Assembly: GCF_000739935.1 (NCBI RefSeq)
Contig: NZ_BBJU01000002.1
Coordinates: forward strand, 1-64,000
Direction: 5' to 3'
From: Agrobacterium rubi TR3 = NBRC 13261
Lineage (GTDB): Bacteria > Pseudomonadota > Alphaproteobacteria > Rhizobiales > Rhizobiaceae
DNA length: 64,000 bases
Positions within the stretch are counted from its first letter, which is position 1, and every line of letters starts with the position of its first letter. Of this stretch, positions 17,619 to 25,733 are shown one piece after another. The notes beneath the pieces are model-generated. The model did no database searches and was not told the DNA's origin. It worked only from the letters and a program-made list of their open reading frames with translations. The position numbers were made by a program, and so were the translations under genes.

Positions 17619-18575
17619 ATGACGTCCAAACTTGACCAGCTCCGCAAAATCACAACGGTTGTTGCCGATACCGGCGATATCGAGGCGGTCGCACGCCTGA
17701 AGCCGGTGGATTGCACCACCAACCCCTCTATCATTCTCAAAGCATTGGGCACGCCGATGTTTGCCGATACGGTGACGGAAGCCGTCGCCTGGGGTAAAAA
17801 ACAGGGTGGTGATTCCGATGCCGTCGTTGGCGCCATTGCGGACCGTCTGGCAATTTCTGTCGGTGCCAAGCTGGTTGAACTCGTTCCCGGTCGCGTATCG
17901 ACCGAAGTTGATGCCGACCTTTCCTTCGATACCAAGGCATCCGTTGCCAAGGCGCACCAGATCATCGCCGGTTACAAGGACCGCGGCATCGAGCGTGATC
18001 GCATCCTCATCAAGCTTGCCTCCACTTGGGAAGGCATCAAGGCTGCTGAAGTGCTTCAGGCAGAAGGCATCGATTGCAATCTGACGCTGCTCTTCTCGCA
18101 GGCGCAGGCCATTGCCTGTGCGGAAGCCAAAGCCTTCCTCATCTCGCCCTTTGTCGGTCGTATTCTCGATTGGTACAAGAAGTCCACGGGCGAAGACTAC
18201 ACGGCTGAGACCGATCCGGGTGTCGTGTCCGTTCGCAAAATCTACAATTACTACAAGGCCAACGGCATCTCCACCGTCGTCATGGGCGCGTCGTTCCGCA
18301 ATGTCGGCGAAATCGAAGCGCTGGCCGGTTGCGATCGTCTCACCATCAGCCCAGCGCTGCTGGAAGAGCTGGACAAGGACACCGGCACGCTGGAGCGCAA
18401 GCTGTCGGCTGACGATGCCAAGGCCGAGCCTTTGCAGTCTCTCGATGAAAAGGCCTTCCGCTGGCACCTCAACGAAGACGCCATGGCAACGGAAAAGCTG
18501 TCGGAAGGTATTCGCCAGTTTGCCAAGGATTTGGAATCCCTGCGCGGTATCATTCGCAAGCAACTGGCCGCTTAA
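17619..18575 (+). CDS. tal: Transaldolase
   Basis: Pentose-phosphate enzyme transferring dihydroxyacetone from sedoheptulose 7-phosphate to glyceraldehyde 3-phosphate. The protein has 318 residues, matching the TalB class. The Schiff-base lysine is K132 in [12 protein letters not shown], at the same number as in E. coli TalB. The N-terminal CTTNPSI motif (about 35-41) is also intact. The ATG at 17619 follows a CGAGGA site. It is divergent from a SorC regulator and followed by a clear terminator. It links the pentulose phosphates made by the FGGY kinases in this window to central metabolism. Confidence 0.96.
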   Translation: MTSKLDQLRKITTVVADTGDIEAVARLKPVDCTTNPSIILKALGTPMFADTVTEAVAWGKKQGGDSDAVVGAIADRLAISVGAKLVELVPGRVSTEVDADLSFDTKASVAKAHQIIAGYKDRGIERDRILIKLASTWEGIKAAEVLQAEGIDCNLTLLFSQAQAIACAEAKAFLISPFVGRILDWYKKSTGEDYTAETDPGVVSVRKIYNYYKANGISTVVMGASFRNVGEIEALAGCDRLTISPALLEELDKDTGTLERKLSADDAKAEPLQSLDEKAFRWHLNEDAMATEKLSEGIRQFAKDLESLRGIIRKQLAA

Positions 18576-18638
18576 AGAATTCTGGAACCTTCGCGATAGT
18601 TGCTCGTTATTAAACTATAATACCTCCAGTCAAGAAGA

Positions 18639-18669
18639 CGCGATCGGTCCCCTGCCGGTCGCGTTTTTT
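18639..18669 (+). terminator. Rho-independent terminator of tal
   Basis: A nine-base-pair stem (CGCGATCGG with CCGGTCGCG, one G-U pair) and a seven-base loop is followed by six T residues. It lies 63 bases after the tal stop and touches the 3' end of the convergent IclR gene. Confidence 0.85.
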
Positions 18670-19432
18670 ATTGTCCGGCGGCCACTTCCGAAATGGTGCG
18701 CGCCGCATCGCGAATGAGACCCACGCAGTCGTCCGCGCTCGGTGCATCGCTGTTCAAAGGTGTGATGTAAGGGCAGGTGATCGCAGCCAAGGCTGTGCCA
18801 TCCAGCGTCAGAACCGGCGCGGAAATGTTTCTTATGCCAGCTGTCTGCAAACTGTTCATGCTCTCGAAACCGCTGGCCCTGATTTGCTCCAGGCGCTCCA
18901 TCAGCCCGTCCGGCAGGGATAGCTCATCCCCACGAAGCTGCTCGGCAATCATGATCTCGCGCTGCGCGTTCGTCTGGAACGCCAGCAGCACGTGACCGGA
19001 GCCAGTGTTGAACAAGCTCATCTGCGCCCCGACGCGGATTGATAAGGCCCAGTAGGTGGAGGAATCCTGCTGGGCGATGACCACCACGGAGCCACGATCA
19101 TAGACCGCCAGATGGCAGGCCTGTGCCGCCTTGTTGGAAAAGTCGCGCATGACGGGAGCCGCAAAGGAAACCAGCCTGCGCAGCGGCGCGTGAAAATGCG
19201 CAAGACCGAAGAGTTTGAGCGTCAGGAAAAACCGGTCGCCATCCTGCCGTTGCACGTAACCGCGCCGTACCAGCCGGTCCAGCATGCGATAGAACTCGTT
19301 TGGGCTTTTGCCGATGGCCTTGGCGATTTCCACCTGCGTCAGGCCGCCATCGGTGCTGGCCAGAAGCTCGATAATATCCAGCCCCTTGTCCAGCGCAGGC
19401 GCGCGGTAACGTTCACTGTCGTCTTCGATCAT
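18668..19432 (-). CDS. IclR-family transcriptional regulator
   Basis: Regulator of 254 residues with an N-terminal winged helix (about 12-75, GLTQVEIAKAIGKSPNEFYRML) and a C-terminal GAF-like IclR effector domain. ATG 19432 is chosen because GAGGACGG lies immediately upstream, whereas the frame open further upstream lacks a ribosome site. It is divergent from a short-chain dehydrogenase, its likely target. IclR proteins of this context usually respond to a sugar acid or its catabolite. Confidence 0.9.
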   Translation of the reverse strand: MIEDDSERYRAPALDKGLDIIELLASTDGGLTQVEIAKAIGKSPNEFYRMLDRLVRRGYVQRQDGDRFFLTLKLFGLAHFHAPLRRLVSFAAPVMRDFSNKAAQACHLAVYDRGSVVVIAQQDSSTYWALSIRVGAQMSLFNTGSGHVLLAFQTNAQREIMIAEQLRGDELSLPDGLMERLEQIRASGFESMNSLQTAGIRNISAPVLTLDGTALAAITCPYITPLNSDAPSADDCVGLIRDAARTISEVAAGQ

Positions 19433-19486
19433 CCGTCCTCGGGTTGCTTGCGGCCTGCGGCATAGCCCCCGCATCGCCATGTTCAC

Positions 19487-19521
19487 TTGACGTTATATGA
19501 ATACACTGTTTACATATGAAT
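19487..19521 (+). promoter_or_regulatory. Probable promoter/operator of the short-chain dehydrogenase gene
   Basis: TTGACG at 19487-19492 followed by TTACAT at 19510-19515 (spacer 17) is promoter-like. Two direct copies of ATATGAAT (19495-19502 and 19514-19521) spaced 19 bases apart, about two helical turns, overlap it and are candidates for the IclR-type regulator's binding site. Confidence 0.4.
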
Positions 19522-19576
19522 TGTCGATCCATATTCGATTTAGGTTGCGGCCCTCATGGGGCGGGAGGAGCATAAT

Positions 19577-20308
19577 ATGGCGCAGGATTTCAGCGGCCAG
19601 ACAGTCGTCATCACCGCCGCAGGGCAGGGCATTGGCCGCGCCACGGCGGAGCGTTTCATCAGCCTCGGCGCGCGTGTCATCGCCACGGATATCAATGAGG
19701 CAGCACTTTCGACGCTGACACAAGCCGAAACGCGGGTGCTGAACGTTCTGGATGGCGATGCCGTAAAAGCGCTGGCGGCAGATATCGGTCGCGCCGATAT
19801 TCTCTTTAATTGCGCCGGCTTTGTCCATGCCGGCACCATTCTCGATTGCGAAGAGAAAGATTGGGACTTCTCCTTCGATCTCAACGCCAAAGCCATGTAC
19901 CGCACCTGCCGCGCCTTCCTTCCCGCCATGTTGGAAAACGGCAAGGGCGCCATCGTCAATATGTCGTCGGTTGCTTCAAGCGTGAAGGGCGTGCCGAACC
20001 GCTTTGCCTATACGGCATCCAAGGCCGCCGTTATCGGCCTGACGAAATCCATCGCATCCGATTTCGTGACCAAGGGCATCCGCTGCAACGCCATCTGCCC
20101 TGGCACGGTCGACAGCCCATCCCTGCACGAGCGCCTGCGCGCCACCGGCGATTACGATCAGGCCCTGAAAGACTTCATCGCCCGCCAACCCATGGGCCGC
20201 ATTGCCAAGCCTGAAGAGGTTGCAGCACTTGTGACCTATCTGGCGTCCGAAGAGGCGGGTTTCACCACAGGGCAGATCCATGTGATTGATGGTGGGTGGA
20301 CGGCTTGA
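19577..20308 (+). CDS. Short-chain dehydrogenase, 2-keto-3-deoxy-sugar-acid dehydrogenase-like
   Basis: NAD(P)-dependent oxidoreductase of 243 residues. The cofactor motif is TAAGQGIG (about 13-20), the structural NCAG is near 79-82, the catalytic serine and Y-x3-K (YTASK, about 148-152) are intact, and the C-terminus ends IDGGWTA. The overall pattern resembles the DHRS6/2-keto-3-deoxy-L-fuconate dehydrogenase branch, which oxidises sugar-acid catabolites. GGGAGGAG precedes the ATG at 19577. It is divergent from an IclR regulator, which fits a sugar-acid pathway. Substrate assignment is tentative. Confidence 0.88.
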   Translation: MAQDFSGQTVVITAAGQGIGRATAERFISLGARVIATDINEAALSTLTQAETRVLNVLDGDAVKALAADIGRADILFNCAGFVHAGTILDCEEKDWDFSFDLNAKAMYRTCRAFLPAMLENGKGAIVNMSSVASSVKGVPNRFAYTASKAAVIGLTKSIASDFVTKGIRCNAICPGTVDSPSLHERLRATGDYDQALKDFIARQPMGRIAKPEEVAALVTYLASEEAGFTTGQIHVIDGGWTA

Positions 20309-20314
20309 TAACCT

Positions 20315-20429
20315 CCGTCATACCGGCCTTGAGCCGGTATCCAGTCAGCCCAAGTCCTTGGCCTGAAAAGAGTCTTTCGACCTTACCGACGTAAGGTCGC
20401 TAGACCCCGCATCAGGTGCGGGGTGACGG
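20315..20429. repeat. Dispersed palindromic repeat, complete copy 1
   Basis: An element of about 115 bases whose ends each form a hairpin: ATACCGGC-cttga-GCCGGTAT on the left and CCCCGCA-tcagg-TGCGGGG on the right. It begins CGTCA and ends TGACGG, so the termini are inverted. Related copies are at 40128 and 62688, with partial copies at 11878 and 16368. It lies just after the dehydrogenase stop. Confidence 0.8.
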
Positions 20430-20446
20430 AAGAGCAAGCACAACAA

Positions 20447-20472
20447 AAAACGGCGGGCCTTGCGACCCGCCG
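20447..20472 (-). terminator. Rho-independent terminator of the DUF1328 gene
   Basis: On the minus strand a CGGCGGG/CCCGCCG stem is followed by a run of six T residues, 20 bases after the DUF1328 stop codon. Confidence 0.75.
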
Positions 20473-20493
20473 TTCTCCTTAACAGTCGTTCTA

Positions 20494-20667
20494 TCAGAGG
20501 ATCGCCTGACCGGCCATCAGTGCAAGCACCAGGAAGATCAGGAACACGACCACGGCGATGAAGAACAGAATACGGGCAATGCCCGCCGTCGCCGCCGAGA
20601 TTCCCGTAAAGCCGAAAACACCGGCAATCAGTGAGATAACGAAGAATATAAGAGCCCACTTCAACAT
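20494..20667 (-). CDS. DUF1328 family small membrane protein
   Basis: A membrane protein of 57 residues matching DUF1328 (YtjA family), which is composed almost entirely of two hydrophobic helices (about 4-24 and 28-50) with the typical [15 protein letters not shown] start and GIAR turn. AGAGGT lies just before ATG 20667. It is a stand-alone gene with its own terminator. The family is widespread and often stress-associated, but no molecular function is established. Confidence 0.88.
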   Translation of the reverse strand: MLKWALIFFVISLIAGVFGFTGISAATAGIARILFFIAVVVFLIFLVLALMAGQAIL

Positions 20668-20795
20668 GGTCGTACCTCTTTGCGTCAATTGATGCGGTCG
20701 AGCGCCCACGCTTCAACCTGTAGATATGACGCGAATCTACGGCAGGTAGTTCCGCAGATTCTGAAATAATCTTTTCAATTGCGGACAATTGTCTG

Positions 20796-21647
20796 TCACG
20801 CTGCCTTTTCAACCCGGTTGGTGGCACGCGCTTTCACGGTGGTGCGGATGAAGGCGAGGATAAAGAGACCGCTCATGATGAGCACGATGGTCGGGGCGGG
20901 GGCGCTGTCGATGAGGAAACTGGCCCATATTCCGGCCAGCGAAGAGCTGACGGCAACGCTGACGGCGACGATCAGCATGCTGGAGAAGCGCCGCGTCAGT
21001 AGAAAGGCGATGGCGCCGGGTGCCACCAGCATGGCAACGGAGAGAATAATGCCGATGGCCTGCAATGCGCCAACGACCGTCAGAGACAGCACCGCCAGCA
21101 ATCCATAGTGCAGCAGGCGCACCGGCAGGCCGATGGCCTTGGCATGCTGCGCATCGAAGGCGTGGACCAGCAGGTCCTTGCGCAGCAGCACCAGAAACAG
21201 CGTGGCAGCCAGCGCAATCAGACCTGTCTCGATGATGTCGCTCACCGCAACGCCCAGCATGTCGCCGAAGAGGATATGGTCCAGATGCACATCGCTCTGC
21301 ACTTTCACGTAGAGAACGAGCCCCAGCCCGAACATGCCGGAAAAGACGATGCCCAGCACCGTGTCTTCCTTGATGCGGCTGTTTTCCTTGAGGAACCCGG
21401 TGCCCAGCGCGCAGATCATACCCGCAACGAAAGCGCCAATCGAGAAGGGAATGCCGATGATATAGGCGATGACGACGCCCGGCAGCACGGCATGGGAGAC
21501 GGCATCTCCCATTAGCGACCAGCCCTTCAGCACCAGAATGCAGGACAGCATCGCCATCGGCACGGCAATCATCAGCGTGATGACGAAGGCATATTGCATG
21601 AAGGGCAGTTGGAACGGCAGGATTGCCAGTTGCAGGTTTTCGCTCAT
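20796..21647 (-). CDS. sitD: Mn/Fe ABC transporter permease
   Basis: ABC-3-type metal permease of 283 residues with about eight hydrophobic segments and the GDAVSHAVLPGVV family signature near residues 47-59. It is the last gene of sitABCD, and its ATG overlaps the sitC stop by four bases. With SitC it forms the channel for periplasmic Mn(II), possibly also Fe(II). It ends about 130 bases before the DUF1328 promoter side. Confidence 0.92.
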   Translation of the reverse strand: MSENLQLAILPFQLPFMQYAFVITLMIAVPMAMLSCILVLKGWSLMGDAVSHAVLPGVVIAYIIGIPFSIGAFVAGMICALGTGFLKENSRIKEDTVLGIVFSGMFGLGLVLYVKVQSDVHLDHILFGDMLGVAVSDIIETGLIALAATLFLVLLRKDLLVHAFDAQHAKAIGLPVRLLHYGLLAVLSLTVVGALQAIGIILSVAMLVAPGAIAFLLTRRFSSMLIVAVSVAVSSSLAGIWASFLIDSAPAPTIVLIMSGLFILAFIRTTVKARATNRVEKAA

Positions 21648-22504
21648 GGCGTGGTTTCCAATGCTGCCTTGGCCTTGGCGCGGGAGGCGAGATAGCCGTG
21701 TTTGGGCGCAAAGACGAAGGCCGTCAGGAAGATCAGCGTCTGCAACACCACGATGATGCCGCCGGTGGCACCATCGAGGAAATAGCTGAGATAGGCGCCG
21801 ACGAAACTGGTGCCAGCGCCGATGCCGAAGCTCATGCCGATCAGCCGCTCGAAACGGTCGGTCAGAAGATAGGCCGTGGCACCCGGCGTCACCACCATGG
21901 CAACCACCAGAAATGCGCCAACGGTCTGCAAGGCGGCAACGGTGGAGGCGGCCAGCAGGGTGAAGAAGATGATTTTCAGCAGGTCGGGGTTGAGGCCCAC
22001 GGTGCGGGCGTGGTTCTCATCGAAAAACACCACCATGAAATCGCGCCACTTCACCGCCAGCACCAAAAGGCTGATACCGCCGATCAGCGCCAGTTGAAGC
22101 GTGTCTTCCGGGGTGATCGCCAGGATATTGCCGAGCACGATGGTCTGGATGTTGATGGACGTCGGCGACAGCGACACCATGAAGAGGCCAAGGCCGAAAA
22201 AGGAGGTGAAGATCAGGCCGATGATGGCATCTTCCTTCAGCCGGGTCTTCTGGTTGAGAAACAGCATCGACCCCGCCGCTAGCCCGCCGGAGATGAAGGC
22301 ACCGAGAGAGAAAGGCATGCCCAGCATATAGGCACCCGCCACACCCGGCACGATGGCGTGGGACAGCGCGTCGCCAATCAGCGACCAGCCCTTCAGCATC
22401 AGATAGGACGACAGAAAACCGCAGACGCCGCCCACGAGAGCACTGACCCAGATGGCGTTCAGCATGTAGGAATAGGTGAATGGCTCGAGAAGAGTTTCAA
22501 TCAT
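21644..22504 (-). CDS. sitC: Mn/Fe ABC transporter permease
   Basis: ABC-3-type metal permease of 286 residues, homologous to SitD, with the [14 protein letters not shown] signature near residues 45-58. The ATG at 22504 overlaps the end of sitB by eight bases, and its own stop overlaps sitD, so the operon is tightly coupled. It contributes half of the transmembrane channel of the SitABCD importer. Confidence 0.92.
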   Translation of the reverse strand: MIETLLEPFTYSYMLNAIWVSALVGGVCGFLSSYLMLKGWSLIGDALSHAIVPGVAGAYMLGMPFSLGAFISGGLAAGSMLFLNQKTRLKEDAIIGLIFTSFFGLGLFMVSLSPTSINIQTIVLGNILAITPEDTLQLALIGGISLLVLAVKWRDFMVVFFDENHARTVGLNPDLLKIIFFTLLAASTVAALQTVGAFLVVAMVVTPGATAYLLTDRFERLIGMSFGIGAGTSFVGAYLSYFLDGATGGIIVVLQTLIFLTAFVFAPKHGYLASRAKAKAALETTP

Positions 22505-23387
22505 GGCTCTTCGCTTTCGGTGTCGCGGTGGCCGTTCCATCCTTGCTATAGATCACGAAGGGACGCTCATCATCCGTGATGACCTTGAGGCGGCGCGTGT
22601 CGGCATCGTCATGCAGATCGGCACCGCCGAGAATGAAGTGGCGCAGGCTGCCGCCAAAGGCCTTTTGCAGGTTTTCTTCGGTAAACGTGTCTTCGGTCTT
22701 GCCGGAGGCAATCACAGTGCCCTTGACGAAAACCGCCCGGTCGCAAAAATCAGGCACGCTGCCAAGATTGTGGGTGGAGACCAGCATGATGCGGCCTTCG
22801 TCGCGCAGTGCCTTCAACAGCGTTATGATCTGTTCTTCGGTGTTGACATCGACGCCGGTAAAGGGCTCGTCCAGCAGAATGACCTGACCTTCCTGCGCCA
22901 GCGCACGGGCCAGAAACACCCGCTTCTTCTGCCCGCCGGAGAGTTCGCCGATCTGGCGTTTGCGGTAATCCACCATGTTGACGCGGGCGAGCGCCTCATC
23001 GACCATCTGGTGGTCGCGCTTGGAGGGAATGCGCAGAAAATTCATGTGGCCGTAACGGCCCATCATCACCACGTCTTCCACCAGAACCGGAAAGCTCCAG
23101 TCCACCTCTTCCGCCTGCGGCACGTAGGCAACGAGGTTCTTTTTCAGCGCATCGCGGGCTGGCACATCGAAGATGGAAACGGAGCCTGCGGCCAGCGGAA
23201 CGAACCCCATGATGGCCTTGAAAATGGTGGATTTTCCCGCCCCGTTGACGCCGACAAGGGCGGTGATGGTGCCGCGGGGGATGGAAAAGCTGGCGCTGCG
23301 CAGTGCCGTGTGGCCATTGCGGTAGGTCACGGTCACATCATCGACAGAAAGTCCGGTTTCTGCGCCCTTGCGCTTTCCCATCATCAT
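22497..23387 (-). CDS. sitB: Mn/Fe ABC transporter ATP-binding protein
   Basis: ATPase of 296 residues. Walker A GVNGAGKS is at residues 46-53, the signature [15 protein letters not shown] near 148-162, and Walker [13 protein letters not shown] near 168-179. Three ATG codons in a row open the gene. The first overlaps the sitA stop as ATGA. A 40-residue charged C-terminal tail follows the ATPase core. It powers SitCD. Confidence 0.94.
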   Translation of the reverse strand: MMMGKRKGAETGLSVDDVTVTYRNGHTALRSASFSIPRGTITALVGVNGAGKSTIFKAIMGFVPLAAGSVSIFDVPARDALKKNLVAYVPQAEEVDWSFPVLVEDVVMMGRYGHMNFLRIPSKRDHQMVDEALARVNMVDYRKRQIGELSGGQKKRVFLARALAQEGQVILLDEPFTGVDVNTEEQIITLLKALRDEGRIMLVSTHNLGSVPDFCDRAVFVKGTVIASGKTEDTFTEENLQKAFGGSLRHFILGGADLHDDADTRRLKVITDDERPFVIYSKDGTATATPKAKSHD

Positions 23388-24274
23388 TTGGAGAGACCTT
23401 TCACAACAGTTTCCGTCGTTACCCGCAGCAGGTCGAGATAGGTCGGCACCGGGCCATCGGCTTCGCTCAGCGAATCCACATAGAGAACGCCGCCATAGGC
23501 AGCGCCGGTTTCCTTGGCCACCTGCTTGGCCGGGTCGGGAGACACTGTGCTTTCGCTGAAAATGACCTGAATATTATGTTCGCGCATGGCATCGATGACG
23601 CCGCGCACCTGCTGCGGTGTGCCCTGGCTGTCGGCATTGACCGGCCAGAGAAACAGTTCCTTCAGCCCGAAATCACGGGCGAGATAGGAGAATGCGCCTT
23701 CGCTCGTCACCAGCCAGCGCTTGTTCTCGGGCAGCGCTGCGATGGCATCGCGCATCGGCTGTATCTCGCGGCTGATCTTGTCGGAATAGGCTTTGGCATT
23801 GGCGGCATAAACGTCCGCATGGGCAGGGTCGATCTGCGTCAAAGCCTTGCGGATGTTCTCGACATAGATGAGCGCATTGTCCGGCGACATCCAGGCATGC
23901 GGGTTGGGCTTGCCCTGATAGGCGCCGCCGCTGATCGACATCGGCGTGATGCCGTCGCTCACCGTCACATTTGGCACATCGGCAAGGTTGGCCAGAAACT
24001 TCTGGAACCACAGTTCCAGATTGAGCCCGTTCCAAAGAACGAGATTGGCATTGCGGGCTTTGAGAATGTCGCGCGGCGTCGGCTGATAGTTGTGAATCTC
24101 CGCACCCGGCTTGGTGATGCTCTCCACCTCTGCCGCGTCACCCGCCACATTGCGCGCCATGTCGGCAATAATGGTGAAGGTGGTGACGACCTTCGGCTTG
24201 TCGGCGGCACCCGCCGCAAAGGGCAGGAAAAGCGTTGCTAGACAGAGAAAGAGACGAAGCGCGGACGATGTCAT
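23384..24274 (-). CDS. sitA: Mn/Fe ABC transporter periplasmic binding protein
   Basis: Cluster A-I metal-binding protein of 296 residues with a signal peptide (about 1-24, [17 protein letters not shown]). The expected metal ligands can be placed: a histidine in IHNYQPTP, a histidine in NPHAWMSP, a glutamate in TSEGAFSYL and an aspartate in LYVDSLSE. This is the His-His-Glu-Asp set of Mn/Zn binding proteins. It is first in sitABCD and is preceded by two Fur-type palindromes, fitting manganese repression by Mur as known in Rhizobiaceae. Confidence 0.94.
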   Translation of the reverse strand: MTSSALRLFLCLATLFLPFAAGAADKPKVVTTFTIIADMARNVAGDAAEVESITKPGAEIHNYQPTPRDILKARNANLVLWNGLNLELWFQKFLANLADVPNVTVSDGITPMSISGGAYQGKPNPHAWMSPDNALIYVENIRKALTQIDPAHADVYAANAKAYSDKISREIQPMRDAIAALPENKRWLVTSEGAFSYLARDFGLKELFLWPVNADSQGTPQQVRGVIDAMREHNIQVIFSESTVSPDPAKQVAKETGAAYGGVLYVDSLSEADGPVPTYLDLLRVTTETVVKGLSK

Positions 24275-24293
24275 GAGCCTATAGAACTCCTAA

Positions 24294-24308
24294 TGCGATT
24301 AATTCGCA
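24294..24308. promoter_or_regulatory. Fur-family (Mur-type) box, sitA-proximal
   Basis: TGCGA-TTAAT-TCGCA is a perfect inverted repeat 20 bases upstream of the sitA start codon. Its half-sites match those of the second box. The position suits repression of sitABCD by the manganese-responsive Fur homologue Mur. Confidence 0.55.
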
Positions 24309-24346
24309 ATCTCAATCTTAGCCTTCAGACGAGGTTTGTCAACGCT

Positions 24347-24365
24347 ATTGCAAATCATTCGCAAT
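24347..24365. promoter_or_regulatory. Fur-family (Mur-type) box, distal
   Basis: ATTGCAAATCATTCGCAAT is a near-perfect 19-base palindrome (ATTGC/GCAAT arms) of the kind described as the manganese-responsive sequence upstream of rhizobial sit and mntH genes. It lies 73 bases from the sitA start. Confidence 0.6.
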
Positions 24366-24576
24366 AATTCGATGCCGATGGGTTAGGTCGCATTTTTTCG
24401 CGGAGTCCAAAAATGGGTCAGCTTGCTGCCTGGATTCGCCGCCGAGTTAAGCCTTCTTCAACGAGAACACGTCAGAATTGATCCATGCACGGTCATTGGC
24501 GGACGCCGCCGTGCCTCTATCGTTTTGGCAGTGACACTGCTTGTGCATTCTGCGGACGATCAGCTTTGACGGGGTA

Positions 24577-25542
24577 ATGCATGTCGGGACGCTCGACGTG
24601 AAGGCAGTGTTCAAGAGAATACGGTTTTCTCGCAAGTTCGTATTGTTGAGCGGCATCGTCCTCCTTCTCGGGGGTGCGTCCGGCCTTGCCGCCGTTTTTG
24701 TCGGCAAAGATGCCCTGTTTGGTCCCTCCAATGCCTCGGTCAACGGTCTCGATTGCGAGATGGTGCAGACCGTCAACATCAAGAAGGCTGGCAGCCTGTG
24801 GGTTCGCAAGTTTATCCGCACAGAAGGTGGCGATGGCACGGAGCGGGTGAAGACGGCATTGCGCGTGGCCAAATCCGTCTATGACAAGCAGAAGCCGGAC
24901 CTCGTCCAGGTCTCCATTCTGGACCAGAACGGCCCAACCATGCGCTCGGACATGCGCGGGCGCGCCATCGCAGCCCAGGTGGTCTACATTCCAGATCTCA
25001 CAAAAATACCGGCCGATGCAGACGCCAAACCCTATTCCGCTTTCTATTATGATGGCAGCCCGAGCGGCGACGGCGTGTTTTATGGCCTGCGGATTGATCT
25101 ACCCCTGGAAGACACCGAGCATCTGGCCGCTGGTCTGAAAGAATTCACCGATTGCACCGACCCGACGGCCCAGGCGGCGGCGGGCGAAGGGCACGGCGAA
25201 GCCTCAACCGGTCACGACGCACCGGCTGAAGGTCACGGTGATCCCGGCGGCCACGGCGAAGCCGCACCTGCCGAGGGCCATGATGCGCCAGCACCGGAAG
25301 CCGCCCATGACGGCGCACCGGCTGCCGCTGCTGCTGACGATCCCGGACTCCTCACATCCACGCCGGAGCATGAGAGTGTCAGCATGTTCAGTCTGGCCTA
25401 TCTGAAATCCCTGATTTTCGGTAAGGGTCCAACGGAAGCGGTCGCTGCCGAGCCTGCCCATGGCGCAACGCCCGTTCCCGAAGAGCCCGCCGCACATGGC
25501 GAGGCTGCACCTGCGGAAGAGCCGGTCAAACCGGAGCATTGA
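24577..25542 (+). CDS. Membrane-anchored protein with His/Gly/Ala-rich tail, function unknown
   Basis: Protein of about 321 residues that I do not recognise. A single membrane segment (about 21-42) follows a basic N-terminus, so the rest is probably periplasmic. A globular-looking region (about 45-195) contains two cysteines (in LDCEMV and TDCTDP). From about 203 to 247 there is a low-complexity tract with repeated EGHGE, GHDAPA and GHGD units carrying six histidines, then a short hydrophobic patch (SLAYLKSLIFG) and a second Ala/Glu/Pro-rich tail with three more histidines. It is divergent from sitA. Metal binding is inferred from composition only. ATG 24577 is preferred over an earlier TTG at 24541. 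Confidence 0.7.
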   Translation: MHVGTLDVKAVFKRIRFSRKFVLLSGIVLLLGGASGLAAVFVGKDALFGPSNASVNGLDCEMVQTVNIKKAGSLWVRKFIRTEGGDGTERVKTALRVAKSVYDKQKPDLVQVSILDQNGPTMRSDMRGRAIAAQVVYIPDLTKIPADADAKPYSAFYYDGSPSGDGVFYGLRIDLPLEDTEHLAAGLKEFTDCTDPTAQAAAGEGHGEASTGHDAPAEGHGDPGGHGEAAPAEGHDAPAPEAAHDGAPAAAAADDPGLLTSTPEHESVSMFSLAYLKSLIFGKGPTEAVAAEPAHGATPVPEEPAAHGEAAPAEEPVKPEH

Positions 25543-25675
25543 TGATGATCATTTGGAGGGCGTAAATCTCGCCTTCCATCATCCTCGCCCGTGTCGCGAG
25601 AATCCCATAACCCACAACATTCGACGTAGCCATTCTCTGGCTTCACACGGGAACCCACCATCCGCACCGGCCAAC

Positions 25676-25703
25676 AAAAAACCGAAGGCATTGCTGCCTC
25701 CGG
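25676..25703 (-). terminator. Rho-independent terminator of lysS
   Basis: On the minus strand CCGGAGGCA-gcaa-TGCCTTCGG forms a nine-pair stem followed by six T residues, 31 bases after the lysS stop codon. Confidence 0.85.
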
Positions 25704-25733
25704 CTTCTGAATTTCGGCGATAACTGCCCGCTA

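Larger units (their letters stand above)
24275..24576. other. Divergent control region between sitA and the His-rich protein gene
   Basis: About 300 bases. The half next to sitA is AT-rich and carries two Fur-family palindromes (24294-24308 and 24347-24365). The half next to the His-rich gene has ordinary composition and no visible regulatory motif or extra gene. Confidence 0.6.

Noticed and set aside
25180-25340. Frameshifted or low-complexity sequencing artefact in the His-rich protein
   Set aside because: The frame stays open with alternating, non-identical Gly-His units and normal codon bias, so it reads as a genuine low-complexity protein tail.
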